Assembly (NCBI GenBank): GCA_033026295.1 | Contig: CM065182.1 | Coordinates: 15,128,001-15,192,000 of the forward strand | Reading direction: 5' to 3' | Length of the DNA: 64,000 bases | From: Channa striata | Lineage: Eukaryota > Chordata > Actinopteri > Anabantiformes > Channidae | Shown: in pieces, positions 35,007-48,328 of the stretch | Layout: the number at the start of each line of letters is the position of its first letter | Position numbering within the stretch: the first letter of the stretch is position 1 | The notes under the pieces: generated by a model | The model's input: the letters and a program-made list of their open reading frames with translations, nothing else | What the model was told of the DNA's origin: nothing | The model's database searches: none | Program-made: the position numbers and the translations under genes

Positions 35007-37773
35007 TTTGTGTGCACAAATTTGAGTGAGAGAGGGAGCAAATGCAAAAAAACTAAGGCTAGGAGATACGTTGCTCAGAAGAGTGAAGTGACAGCAGGTT
35101 GCTAAAGAATTGATGAGCAGAGTGGGGACATGTTTCACCTAAGACGTTTCCTGCTGTGATACATGTCCTCCATGATGACTTCCTGTCATCAATATCATTA
35201 CATCCTGCTGAGCTGAGTTGACAAAGGTATCTGGTATGTATCCGTACTATCCTGTACTGTTTCCAAGGCTCAGTGCACATGGATTTGAAAAACAGGAATG
35301 TGTGTTTGTGTATTCATGAAGGGCATGAAAGGATTTTATGGGGATGGTACAGTGAATTATTCATTTCTAAATAGGGTTTTCCTCTCTTATAATCCAATTG
35401 TAAATGCCTCGCTTGTAACTCAGCTTGACTTTCCCGTTGTTTATGCCACCAACTGAGAGTCCATTTGGTGTTTGAAAACGTGCCCTATGAACAAAACTCA
35501 CTTAAGATGACTTGATAAGTTCACATACGTCAACGATCCACTTGAAGACTAAATCTTTCCATTATAAAAACAGACAAAACAAAAAGCTATTGGTGTGCTT
35601 GAACAAACAGGGTTTTAAAAAACGAAAACGATATCAGTAAAAACATCACTTTAAATTCAAGTTATAGAAAGAAACACAATTGCTGAGTAAGTAAAAGCCC
35701 CCAGTGGAGTAATGTTCACATCAACAGTTTTAAATAACACACTGGAAATTATAGCATTTTTACAAAAGTATAAATTTAATTAATTTTTCCGAATTTATTA
35801 TTACAAAAACTTTTTTCATCATAACAAGTCAGAAATGTTTTTTCAGGATTTTTGTTTTTTGTCTTTACAGTATGTCCCATACATGATTGAGAAATTTCCG
35901 TATTACACATATTTATGCATCATAAGAAGAAAATACGACCTAAAACTGTTGCTGTTAACACTGCGACACGATAAAAGCAGAAGCTCTCGCAGGTGGAATG
36001 CTGTTTGTTGGCTCACGGGAAATAGCAGCTTTTGTAACCCTCCGTACAATCTGTCAAAACATCACATCAGAGGACGTTTTGTGATTTAGTAAATCATATT
36101 TCAGAGATCCTTTCAATACCAGACCACTGTCCTGTCCTGTCAGATACCTGCGAGTGACAAGAATCTACCCGCTGGTAACGTGATCGTAGAGGATCGTCAG
36201 CACCTAGTGTGTCTAAAGATGGGATGTGTCTGCCAGAAGTTCAGAGTGCATCTGATAATAACAACAGCTGTGAGAGAAACTATGATAATAAGAGAAGATA
36301 AATGGCATAAGAAATGACAATGACATAGTTTGCAAATGTGAGAGTAGAGGATTTGATATTATGCCACTTTCAACATTTTCTGAACTTCCGAGCATTTTTT
36401 TGTTCATGCTTTTATCTTCATTGTCACCGCTAAGCCCCTGACAGATTTAATGGCTTTAGAGTAAAAGAATATAAATTAGAGAATAACAGAGGAAGGAGTG
36501 CTATTTGATGAAAACAGAAACATCATTAAGCTTACAATAAAGCAAACCAAAATGAATAAGATGCGGCAACAACTAGCAGTGGAATACGGTGTTTTTGATC
36601 AGTCAGAGAAGTTACTTTTGTTTTACTCCAGTCTACGTTTTTCCGCTGCAAGCGTTCTCACTGAAATGGGTCATGAATGCATGCGTCTTGAATATAAAAG
36701 GAAAAGAAAAACCTCAGTGGCTGTGTACCTTTTCATCTAGGTACAACACTAGCCTGAGCATTCATGCAAATCTTGTCTATTGTTTGCAGTAGTTGTTGCA
36801 CTGACAGTCTGTGAATGCCCTGTAAACACAAAGTGGCCACACTAATCTGATATATTGCTGCAGAGCATGTACGAGAAACCCCTTTTATTATGACACAAAA
36901 CAAGCAGACGGAAGAAAAAGCAGGGCAAAGACACAGCGCAAAAAAGAGCTACACCAGACCTTCTTGTCGTAACAATGGAAACGCATTAGGAACAGCACCC
37001 CGGGTGTACCTGTACCCAGACCACTTAAGATTATTTAAATGGAGTTCAAACTTTAAGCCCGGCACCGTTAAATGGTTGCGTCCAAATACTTAAGAGACTC
37101 AAAGTGTATGTTCAACCTCTACCTGCCTCTTACAGTCTTCAGTAACCATGGAAACTGTGAGATTTTGAAGGAGAGAGGTGAGTGAAACTAGGATGACTGA
37201 ACTCGTGTACCATACAGTGCAGGTTGGACAGACGGATCTAATTATTATAATACAGTGTTCAAACAGCGTATATTGTGTTTGACATCACTAACGCTGCCCT
37301 AATATTACATAGAAGCCTTGAAGACAACATTGTGGGAATAAGTTAAAGTTTTGACAAGCGAAAATATGTTACAGGGTGTTGGTAATTCTGGGCAGATAAA
37401 AAGGCTTAACAAAAGTGACATAATATGTGCATTTCACAGCAGCTTGGCCTTTAAAAGCAATTCCTTTCAGCATTACGTTTATTTTTTTACTGACATGTCA
37501 TATGTCATGTTTTTGAACGTGTTCTTATTTAACAGTGAGGACACAGACTATGTGGACAGGTGTGTACTAATCTCTGCTGATTCCTCCACGCTCTTCTAAA
37601 AAAAAAAAGTGTTTTGTCTGCCTTTATTTTTCCTTCTTGTGTCTTTCGTATTACATCGGTCTAATAGGTTAGGATACCTCATTAGAAACTGTTATTCCTA
37701 ATAATCTGAAATTACTCACCCTGTCAACTTTCCTCATAAAAGTTGTTTTTGTTTGTCAGAGGCAAGAATGGCT

Positions 37774-37834
37774 TCATTTACATTTTAGTTATTTTGGCAG
37801 TGTTCTCATCCAGAGCAATTAAAATGAGTGCAGC
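37774..37834. mobile_element. Fragment resembling an abundant teleost interspersed repeat
   Basis: The order CATTTACATTTTAG, TTTTGGCAG, CTCATCCAGAGCAATT and AAAATGAGTGCAG follows a repeat that I recall as common in fish genomes (ACATTTA run, GGCAGACGC, TTATCCAGAGCGACTTA, CAATGAGTG). Several substitutions separate it from that pattern. The family name and full extent cannot be settled by eye. Confidence 0.4.
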
Positions 37835-40800
37835 GGTATTTACCAGTAAACAGGATGTAATATAACAATCTTTTGTGCCATAACCTGTGCTGCGCTTCCA
37901 ATCAGAAACCTCATTTGGATGTTGAAGACAACGATGTGCCATCTCACAAATGATTACCAACGAGAACAAGAAGCTGCACAGCATCAGGTACGTCGGAAAC
38001 CAGCTGCCTGAACTAAAAGTGCCAAAGTGCTAAAAGTTCCAGTGTGTGTGCGCAGAAAAGATGAGGTTTTAATTCGGGTTTCCGTCTGACCAGCTGCCCT
38101 CCTGTTGAGAATCAACACTGCTTCGCTTACAAGCATCAAACTATCTAATGCAGGAGTTTGCAATCTTTTTCAACTGTGAAAGACGAAGACACCAACTCAT
38201 TAGATCCAAAAAATAAATAAAATAAAAGCACAAAAAAGGTCACAACCAGCCACATCAGTCCAGTTAAGGCTAAAGAACACGTTATTTACCCCTCTGCTTA
38301 CAGTTGAAATGTTTAAGCTGGTATTGATACAGGCTATTGATTGAATAAACACATCCTCCTCTGCAGTCTACAGACAACATCAATTATCTTCCCTCAGTTA
38401 TTCATGGCACTTCTGTGGCTCCCATGCAAACTTCCTGTAAATAATGAAAGCCATTTACACTGAACACAACCCAAGACATTAGCTGTACAGTAAATGTTCA
38501 AACCTCAAGGTCAGCTTTGCTTCTGTTGGCTATTCATTGCTCTTTCTTATTTTTTCTGTGAAATAGTTGAATAACATTTTGTGTTTACTTTTTCCACACA
38601 AACAGTTAGGTGATGTATGTTAGAAACCTCCAAAGTTTAATCAGAGTTTAAAGACGTTCAGTAACACAACAGCATAGCTGGCAGTTTCAACATTTAGGAT
38701 TAACTGTGATAATTAATGCACTTATAAAAGCCAAAGCACCTGTTCAACACACTGTCACAGTAAACTCTAAAGGTAGGTGTGTATTTTTACTACTGGGGCA
38801 AAAAAAGAGAGAGAGAGACAGAAAGTGCAGCAACACTAATGCATTTAGGTGATGAAAACAGCTACGTACAAAACAGCACCTGACATGATCATCCACTCAC
38901 AACCCACAGTATGATGACAGCCATCTCATGACCACCATGTCTTCAACATCAACGACTGCAGCCGTTCTGTATTTGCACTGTAATTACTCCGGCTCGTTTG
39001 TTTGAGAAAGAAAAGTAAAAAGCTCCCGACAATGACAGAGAAGGTCAGTGGTTTGGGAATGACGATGTGGGGGCTGGAGAGAACTAAGAGACTTGCATTC
39101 TGTATTCTCACTTAAAGTGGGCAATAAAAATAGGAAAAGTAATTTCCACCGAAAATTCAACAGGATATAATGGACTATCACATGTCCAGTGGCTTGAATG
39201 ATTATTCCAGCTAAAAGTATGAAGGACGCCACTGGATTTAGTTTCTCACGTGGGTGTAACACAAAACTGCTCTAAAATAAAAAAAACACACAATTGGCCT
39301 GAAAATCTGAATCTATTCGCTTTCTAGTTCAACCCTGCAACCTGCTTATCTCTATAACAGCACTGTACTGTTAGCGGCAGCACACGGTGTGGGTGCATGA
39401 GCGTGTTTGCGTGATGAAGTCAACTTCCATTTTAGAGTTGTGCTTTCCAAATGGTTTGCTGATTAAGGCATTTAAAGAAAATTAGCCCCACAGCCACCAT
39501 AAATCTCTCTGCGTTTCTTTAATGAACACGGCACATCTCACATTTCATTTCTCATTTGCATATGAAAAGCATCACCTTCGCTTTCAGCATCTCTGCACTA
39601 CACAAACTGAATTGCAATTCAGTAAATCAGGGAGCAAAAACATTTAAGTTGTGATATGTAGCGCAGTTTGTGTCAACATCTGCATATCAATTTGTACCCG
39701 AAGCTCGACTCTGAGCCTGAAGTGGACCAGCTCATTCTAACCTCGGTGACCCCTTCCTTCGGAGTACAAAATTATTATGCATCGGCAGACGGAGGATAGT
39801 TATGATGCTCTATCATCTCAGATGATCCGTATGAACTTAGCAGTATCATTCATCACTTCAGTGGCTAACTAAATCTGATGCTAAATGAGAATAGGAAAGA
39901 ATTATCAACTGAAGACAACATAGCCAGTGTTTCAGTTTGATGAATATTTGGCTTTTTGGGAGTAAACAATCAAGCCTCAAATGGCTGCTGAGGGAGACGG
40001 GAGGGATGGAGCAACTTCTGTATGGCATTCACAAAGGCCCTAACTTAATGGAAGTTTGAATTACCATTTAAATGGGATTTCTTGTGGGGGAAGGGGAGGC
40101 GTCACAGAGAAAGATAAATTACATTGTAAACAATGTCAAAACAGTTTAATGACACATATGAAATGAAAGTACACACCCAGTGCTTTCTTAGCCACTGAGT
40201 GATATAAAGAGTGGACTACATACATAAAAAGAAAGCCCGAGGAAAAAAAAAAGGCACTATGCAGACTTGTTTTGTCTCTGGCTGGCCTGCACTTTTAATT
40301 GACTTGAATAAAAAACTCAATTACAGCATTGTGGCCACCGGAGGGAGAGAGAGCAAGCGACAGAGAGAGTGAGAGGAGGATAAGAGGGAGGGGAAGGAAG
40401 CAGAAAGAGAAGTGAATGAAGCATGAGAGGAATGAAGGAGTTATTGGGTCAGAATGGCACCTCAGGAGGGAATGAGGACAGCAGACAAGCTTTTATACAG
40501 GCCAGCCTGTCTATGGGAATTACACCTCGCAGAGAGGTTGGAGAAAGGAGACCAAAAAGAAAGGGGAAGAAGTTAAAGTGCTTTGCCTATAAGACTTTTT
40601 ATGCATTTATTGTCATTTATCAAATGTTATTCCACAGAGGCTGATGGAGATACTGATTGAAGGTGAGGGGCACCGAATAAAGTGAAATCAGTAAGCACTC
40701 CCACTCAGCTCAGGCACTGATTTAGCTTCCACAGAAGTCAACAGGCTTCGTACTAGGAGAGTATTAAAGGGAAGAACATGAATAGATAAGAAGGCAACAG

Positions 40801-41103
40801 AACAAATGGTGAGTGTGATGCAAGAAGAAAGAAACTGGAGATTCTTTGTAAAAAGAAACATCCTCAGCACTGCACATTGAAACTGTCAGCCTGATAAAGC
40901 ATGACTGATGGTGGGTCCACTGGCAGATTGGCAAGTGTGTGTGCGCGCTTTCATTTTTTTCTTTTGTAAATGTGTGGTGGTAGGGGCAGGGTGTGCTGTG
41001 GAAGTGTGAGTTTTCCAGATATCCTGAAATCAGAAAACAACAGATTCTTTGTCAGCCCCCAGCAGTCAATGCATTGTTTGCGGACAGTGAGCCAATATTT
41101 CCG

Positions 41104-41145
<42 letters not shown>

Positions 41146-42892
41146 GTTTGTGAGAGAGTGAGTGTGTGTGTAGACAGCAAGCTGTTGTTCCCATGGTTGT
41201 GTGTTATTGATTAGTCATCTCTGTGGGCAATAGGAGCTGTTATCAGGCCTGACATGGAGACAGACGGGGGTGGATGATGCATGGGACGGGAAAACTGTTC
41301 AGACGCAAAGATAATGGAGCTACACACACACGCTGATACATACACACATGGTGCAAAGATGAACGGTTACACACTGGCACATGCTCCCACAGATTCTTGC
41401 ACACACAATAGGCCTATTACACAACTGAGTGCAAATGCATTGGCAGCAATAGATTTGTTTTCAGCACCATGGACAGCGCACTAAATCTTGAGCAATGCCA
41501 GTACCCAGTGCATATGGCTAATGATTATCTATTGTAGCGCCCACAACTATAATCAGCCATTACTCATGGAAGTTAAGTGTAGATGCACTGAAGAATCATA
41601 CTACATTTACCAAGTCAATCGGAGAAATTGAGACAAAAAGGAATTTAAAATGAAAGTCTATGATGACTGACCCAGTGTTTCCCACAACCACACCACAAAC
41701 ATCTACGATGCCGGTACTCACCTACAAGACAAAGAGAAAAGCGGGAAGAGAAATTTCAGATTCATACTTTTACACTGTATATACTGCAGCGTGAGTGAGA
41801 GATGGGATATGTCACACACTTAGCAGTGTGGCATGGTTAAAAGCAGAGCCGTTTCCTGTGAACACACTGCATTTCACCAATACCTGTAAACAGATAATGT
41901 AACACACCACACACACACGCACCAATAGCATCCAAACATTATTGGTTCACACAAAAAACAAAGATGTGCAAACATGTATTTACACTTTTATATTTCCAGG
42001 AAGTTTGATGGATAGCACTTAACACATGTACAGACAAAGAGATTTTTAACAAGCAGAACCTCTGCAAGTTAAGTCTCTACTGCTTTCTTGTGTCACTGAA
42101 TTAAGCAGGAAAAAAAATAACATAGACTGTAATGAAAGTTGGATGTAATAGCTGGGCTGAACAAAATGTGATTAATCAGTATGTTTTCTGTAACCACTAA
42201 GTCCAGGACTGAAAAACTAATGTTTAAACAGTTGGGAAATGAGCAACAGTCTAAAGTAAACGATACACAATGTTACTGAAGATTTTTCAGTAAAAACTCT
42301 CAAGTTTTATTACAAGACAAAGGACTTTTTTTTTTCTTTAGCTTATATCTAAGTTTATGCAAGCTCTTTCACATGCCTAGTCACCCTTTTCAGTCTTCCC
42401 TCTTTCTGAGATCTGAGTGAGTTGTGTGTAAATGTCAGCTGCGGAACTGACTGTCCACGAGAGGCCAACCATGAGCACATAGGGAATAGATTGTCATGGC
42501 CTGCACTCTACAATCCTCTTCTTCTCCAGAGGGACAGGTAGACTCAGGTTTTTTCCAGTCAACCATGAAAATACACAGAGGTCAAGCTTCCCACCATGTC
42601 CTCCACTATCTGTGATGCCATGGACAGGGTTAGCTAAGGCCACAGACCAGACACAGAGAAAGTGATCCATGAAAAGAAATTTCCATAGCAACTTTTTGTA
42701 TAAAGCGGTAAAACATGGCAGGGACTGGGTACTGACATTCTGTAAAGGCTCAACATCCATTGCTACGTGGTACAAAGTAAAAATGGTTTTAGGTATTCAG
42801 AATATGACTGAGTTGAATTGGGTTTTCTAAAGCATTAGGAGTCAGTAATGACACATTCCTTCAAAAATTCAAGCTTTTTAAACTGTAACAAG
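37835..42892. other. Non-coding sequence with some enhancer-like texture
   Basis: No gene recognised. The stretches 39430-39630 and 40010-40180 are microsatellite-free. They carry octamer- and SOX-type words: TTTGCATATG near 39556, ACATTGT-AA-ACAATGT at 40121-40136, and the 16-bp palindrome CTGAATTGCAATTCAG at 39607-39622. A purine-rich stretch lies at 40340-40420. A 9-bp inverted pair, TCCAGTGGC/GCCACTGGA, brackets 39185-39236. Confidence 0.55.
41106..41143. repeat. (GT)19 microsatellite
   Basis: Nineteen perfect GT units. A second short GT run follows at about 41160-41170. Confidence 0.95.
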
Positions 42893-42898
42893 GTGACA

Positions 42899-43258
42899 TC
42901 ATCCATTCATCCATTATCTAAACGGCTTATCATGTTAAGGGTTGTGGGGGAGCTGGAGCCTATCTCAGCTGTCACTGGGTTAGAGCCAGAGTACACTCTG
43001 GACAGGTTGCCAGTCTATAGAAGGGCTGACACACAGAGTGACAGACAATCAGGCTCACACACACCTACGGGCAATTTAGAGTCACCAATTAAGCTCTCTC
43101 TGTGTCTTTGGACTGTGAGAGTCCCTGGAGGACACCCGCACAAGAATGTGGAGAACAAGCAAACTTCAAACAAAAAAAGCCACATCCAGACGGCGGGTTC
43201 AGACCCGTGACTGTGAAGCTTTAAGGCAGGAATGCAAATCACTCCGCCATCGCTGACA
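42899..43258 (-). mobile_element. tRNA-derived SINE (V-SINE-like, LINE-type tail), minus strand
   Basis: Read on the minus strand. The head has pol III promoter words: an A box TGGCGGAGTGA (plus 43239-43249) and a B box GGTCTGAACCC (plus 43195-43205), 33 nt apart. The body carries the vertebrate SINE core signature: TTTGGACTGTGAG on the plus strand, and GGCAATTTAGAGTCACCAAT at 43070-43089. The tail ends in GGATGAATGGAT-type repeats (plus 42901-42914), as in elements mobilised by an L2-like LINE. GTGACA occurs at both edges (42893-42898 and 43259-43264), a possible short target duplication. The copy is near full length but diverged. The 120-codon plus-strand frame at 42848-43210 is only a read-through of it. 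The exact family name is uncertain. Confidence 0.8.
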
Positions 43259-44519
43259 GTGACACACTGTATGCTATAAGACTCTGTTCTGGTCTAGACT
43301 AGAATTTGTCCTACTATTAATCGCAGCATCTGGAAAACCACTGGGTCAACTTTACTTGGGCATTTGGTATTCTCGGTGTTGTTGGGTGGTGTGTTCCTGG
43401 TGTGTTGAGCAACAATTATAGTATAGGTCATTGCTCAAAAGAAAACAAATAAAACATGTACTACCAATTAAACCAAGAAGTCATGCCAGCTTATTGTGGC
43501 AAAACAAAGACTGTCTGCTGTCTGTTGTCTAGTTTAGAGAGATAATTGTGAATGACTTGTGGACTCAGTGAAAGCCCCATTAAAATAAGCTGAAGAGCTG
43601 AATACCATCTTCTGGCCAACACAACTTTCCACATTCCTTGGTGAAGGAGCCTCTGCAGTGATCGATGCGTCCTAATGATAACACAAAGCTGAGATGTGCT
43701 AAAGTTTACCTCATTAAAAAAACAAAAACAATTATACATTTTCTGTCTGTGTTTCATTCCGACTTCTTCTCCATGCCTTAAAAAACTAAAAAAAAATCCT
43801 CTGAGGAAGGTGGTAACTGTGCAACTCTAAGTACCACAGAAAATATTAACTCAGCTGTGTCTGCTAGAACCTGTTTTGCAGACAGATCGTTATTTGTAGA
43901 CTGTAAAACTAATTTCAGCTAGCAACTACTGAACATATTGAAATCAAATAATAGAAATGTGCTTCTGAAATCTATACGCACACGGTTAAATAAATTAGTT
44001 TTCTAATATTTCCTAATATAAACACGTGTAGCATTAAGAACAGCTCGGATCAACTCGCATTATTACATTAGGAAGAAACAAAATCAAATTTAAGAAGCCA
44101 TGTCTGCAGGTCAAATTGTCAGGCTGTTAGCCAGTGCCGGGGCATCTACAGTACAGCCATGGACATGCTCATTCCTCTCTAACTGCCCTAATGAACACAT
44201 ATAGGTGACTTCCAGAACAGATATTACACTCTGCTTTGTCCTCAACTAGAGCAAAATTGATGTAGACATGAACTGAAAATGCTCCCTGTTGGACTGTAGG
44301 TATGGCACCTGTCCAAAAACCATGCCATTATGTAGAAAAACTCATAATCTTGACTGTGTCAACATTTCCTATTTCTTCTCTCAAAACTATTGAGAAATTG
44401 TGAGATTGTGTCTGCGCCTACATCAGATACCTCAATGTGCTGTTTCTAACCTCTTTTTCCTGTCACTGGAATCTATCCTGCAGTCAAAACATTCCTCTTT
44501 TCTTATCATAAAAGAGGCC

Positions 44520-44538
44520 AAAAAAAAAAAAAAAAAAA
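44520..44538. repeat. A19 homopolymer
   Basis: Nineteen A in a row. No retroposed sequence is recognisable upstream, so it is not clearly a retrotransposon tail. Confidence 0.9.
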
Positions 44539-45721
44539 GCACGATTCTCCTCTCTTTCGTCTGCCCTTATTTAAATAATGATTCATAGCTTACTGATTTG
44601 GAGCTGACTGAATGCAGGATGAATCGTCATTACACTGAAAGCTTCTTTCACTCCTCAGTGACAACAAAATTTTAAGTCAATTTGTATCACATTGTCTTCA
44701 GGCAACACAGTGGAAATGAAACCAAGTCTGTAGTGCAATAAACAGTAAGATCATTAAAGTTGTAGGGATGTGAATGGCTGAGACAATGGAACAAAAACAA
44801 GGCACATTTTAATTACCACTACACCAAAATCAAGTGAACTGTGTTTTAGGTGTAGTCACATGCCTCAGAGCAGTCAGACCACAAGCTTTTTGCTAAAATG
44901 TATTTTGCACATCATTGGATATAATTTCTGGTAGTCCAACATGTAATCAATAGAAAAACTGAGGGCCTGGTGTGATCTGGTGTCTATTGAATTCTAGTTT
45001 GCTTATTTATTTAACTGTCTCTCGCTGCAAATGCCAATTAGAGGAGAAGGCTGCAAAGTGCCAATGCCTCTAACCTTTCTCTTTTTAGCAGCAAGAGTTG
45101 TCCTGTGGAAGGAACACAAAGCCACGGCATGCACACAGTGGCACATATGAGAGAGGCAGACAGAAAGCAGAAGTGACAGAGAAACAAAGACAAGGGGACT
45201 GGCCTGACTGTTTACGTTGCCATAAATGTAAATGGTGTACGCGTACAAATGCACCATGGAGTGACACAGACGCAACCCCACTGTCAGTTTGTTTTGTTAA
45301 AAAAACTCAATCTCAAAAGAAAACAAATCAAAGTGCATTGTTAGAAAAAACAATGAGACAAAGCATTATGTAAGCGCCTAATTTTAATTTCTGCTCAATG
45401 ACAGCAGTATTGAAATTGATACCAGTCCAAATCTGTAGCTCTCTAATAATAAATATATCTGGCAGGGCATGAATTCATTTGATTACATAAGCACTTGCAT
45501 GTGCATGCACACATGCCAAATTTTGTTGATGGCTAAATTAGGAGAATAATTAGTTATAATGGTGAGGAAGACGGAGAAAGCTATTGCATAACTGTGTTTC
45601 TCATTAGAGGGCCTGTTGTTGCAGTTTAGTATGTGCCGTCCTCCATCAGAAATGTCGACTCGCTCATGCTTTGACGGGGGAGTGGTACGGCTCTTTGGAA
45701 GGCTGGGAGGCTCTCTGCAGG

Positions 45722-45723
<2 letters not shown>

Positions 45724-45781
<58 letters not shown>

Positions 45782-45784
45782 TTT
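45724..45784. repeat. (TG)27 followed by T7
   Basis: TG from 45724 to 45778, ending in a T run to 45784. Confidence 0.95.
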
Positions 45785-46798
45785 GTCTGTCAATAAAGCA
45801 ATGAGGGGGAATGTGGGGAATATGGCAGGGAATCGTCTGGCCACTGTAGTCCTCTGAGAGATGTCTCTTGTTTTGTCTTCTTTCATCCTATGTTTACTCT
45901 CACTGCTCATCCCTAACAAGGCATGAAGCACACCAATGAGAGCTGATGAAAGGATTTGAGTGACAGCTGAGGTCGGATGTACAAAACGACAGAGCCATTC
46001 CACAGGGAGGACCCAGATGCAGCAGGGCAGCAGGTCGTAAGCCAAGTCACCTCCATGGACAGTAAACACGATGCCTATGCCGCCTGCGTAGCAATAACCC
46101 TGAACCCTGACCGTTACACCATACGGTGGGTGACCCTGTGGCCTCTGACAGCATGGAAGCTAATGGGACAGACTGTGTTAGTCAAAATACATTAGCAGGG
46201 GCATCAAGGTCAAAAAGTCACTTGGTGAAAGAAGTTGTTTTGTGTCTCTTCCTTCCTTTCATAGGCAGTGACACTCCAGTGTTTAGAGACCTTGGAGTGA
46301 AGTGTTGCTGTTACTGAACAGAGGTAAATGCCTGCTTTGTAAGCGGGGCCCATACATGAAATACACACCCCATTGTGTTCGTGTGTGCACATATGCAGAC
46401 ACATGAGTGTATTGATTTTCTTTCCCACCTCTTTTCTCATCTTTACTTCGCTAGCATACCTGTATTTTTCTATTTATTTGTGGACCTGTTCTCAGAATTC
46501 ACTCTGATGGAAAATGCAATCTTGTCCCATCCCCTTACTTTCTTGCTTTTCCCTTTCTTTTTTCTGACTAATAGAAATTCTGTTAGTATGTTTGTATGGG
46601 ATGAGAGATGAAAATGATTTTGTGGAGAGGAAGAAAGATGGCAATGGAAGGGAGGGAGTGGGCGATAAAAAAAATGGCAGAGGATAGAAAATCGATGAGA
46701 TATGAAATATATCAGAACTCCTGGAGCAAGGTCAAGAGGATATGATCTCTCACGACACAGAGTTGTGCCTCACTGAGCCGGAGGGAGCTAGAGAGATA

Positions 46799-46816
46799 GA
46801 GAGAGAGAGAGAGAGA
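46799..46816. repeat. (GA)9 microsatellite
   Basis: Nine GA units inside a longer purine-rich segment (about 46780-46870) on the plus strand. Confidence 0.9.
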
Positions 46817-47444
46817 GGAGGGAGACAAAGAGGGGGAGGATGAGGGAAAGAAGGAGTCACTAAGTAAGAGAAACGAGGGCGGGGGGCAAGACAGACATAC
46901 AGCTTTTTTTTTAAGAAGCTACTGTCCATTTATCAAAAACAGCATCCCACTCAAAGACTGTGTTTGTCCATAAGGGCAAGAGCATTGTTACCACAAGCTG
47001 CAGACATTCAGTTTGCTGATGTTGGCACAATAGGGTCTGGTCCAAAATGTGGAAATTAATCTTCCTTCAGTCAACTTTCCTCCCACGCTAACTAATTCTG
47101 CAGCTAAGTAGCTAAAGGGCCCAGATCAGCAGGCTCTGTCTCCACCGCGGGCACCAGTCCTGGTCCTATATGCACAGACCATTAGAGCCCAGCTCTCACC
47201 TCCTACAGAGAGCAGGCCCGAAAGCATCTGTCTATAGCTACCTCCCTGCAAACACTCAACCAATTAAAGAGCCATTAGCACTCATGCTTGGTGGGTGTTG
47301 TGTGGGTCAGCATTACCATTTGTTTTTGGGCCTTTTCTCAGCATTAATGCAGTATTTTATGGTACATGAACTGGTATGTTGAATTTACATTTGTCTTTAT
47401 ACACACAGCATAGTCCAAGAAGGAAAAAAAAATTATACTCATAG

Positions 47445-47459
47445 TTTTTTTTTTTTTTT
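47445..47459. repeat. T15 homopolymer
   Basis: Fifteen T in a row. No clear element is attached on the minus strand. Confidence 0.9.
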
Positions 47460-48311
47460 ATGTAACCTGTGTTTTCCCTACACACACTTGGCCCCACCCC
47501 CACCATATATCATTCATTAGTCGCCCCAGTCACCATCATACAATTTTAATTCATAATAAGGACAGAAGTAGGTCATTTGAAAAAACATGTCACATCTGCT
47601 CCAATCAAGGCTGCAGCTCCTTTTAGCATCAATGTTTCATCCCCGGTTCACATGAGAACAGAGGCTATAGGTCGCCAGTGTGAGCTATACCTGGAATAAC
47701 AATATTATTTGCTGTTGTGTTCAGCTCTACCACGGATTATTACGAACCACATTGCTTTGTACGCAGGACATTTTAATGGAGCATTCTCAATTAACTTTGA
47801 TAGAACGTTTTCAATTAACCCAGGATACAGTTTTGCACTACATCAGAATCTTTGCACTCAACACAATGTGCACAAACATATCTGAGATCTAAAAATGATT
47901 TAGTGTCTGATTTGAACTGCTAACTGCAAAAGCCCTGTTCAAACCACCCCGTGGTTCACCTCTCCATCCTCTCTTGGATTTACACGTATTTGCATTTATG
48001 CAGTGTCTGAACACTTCTTTACGATCTTTAAATGTAAATACAGAAAAAAAAACTTGAATAAGATATTAAACATCAACACAGACATGTCCCTTATAAGATG
48101 TCTAGGAAGAACATTTGCTAGAGGGAAAGTGAAACAAAGAGGCCAGATGAAGTGCAGACACTCTCAGAGTGACCCAGGTGTCAGCTGCCCCCCTGTGGTG
48201 TCCTCTGTCCCTCATCACTGACCCAGGGGAGGCCAAGTGTCTGCTGTCCCCAGTGTGCCCTGCACACTCGACTGTCTGTCCACCAACTGGTAGAGTCATT
48301 GCCCAACACAT

Positions 48312-48328
48312 ACACACACACACACACA
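48312..48328. repeat. (AC)8 microsatellite
   Basis: Eight perfect AC units plus A. Imperfect CA-rich words follow to about 48360. Confidence 0.9.

Larger units (their letters stand above)
31352..37773. other. Non-coding AT-rich sequence
   Basis: Very AT-rich to about 32100, then mixed. No gene recognised. It holds a 9-bp hairpin TTCCACTTT/AAAGTGGAA with a TAAG loop at 33036-33057 and the CA/GT arrays at 33779 and 34947. It also holds a 7-bp stem TGATGAC/GTCATCA at 35173-35191 and a BamHI-type palindrome CGGATCCG at 34460-34467. Frames are under 90 codons. Confidence 0.6.

Noticed and set aside
39185..39236. CCAGTGGCTTGAA word and a 9-bp inverted pair recalling Tc1-mariner ends
   Set aside because: Only a few bases match, the paired arms are 34 bp apart, and no TA target or element body is present.
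42848..43210. 120-codon plus-strand frame
   Set aside because: It reads antisense through the SINE and is not a gene.
45626..46069. 147-codon minus-strand frame
   Set aside because: Its open state depends on the TG array (a Thr-His run). The rest has no recognisable feature.
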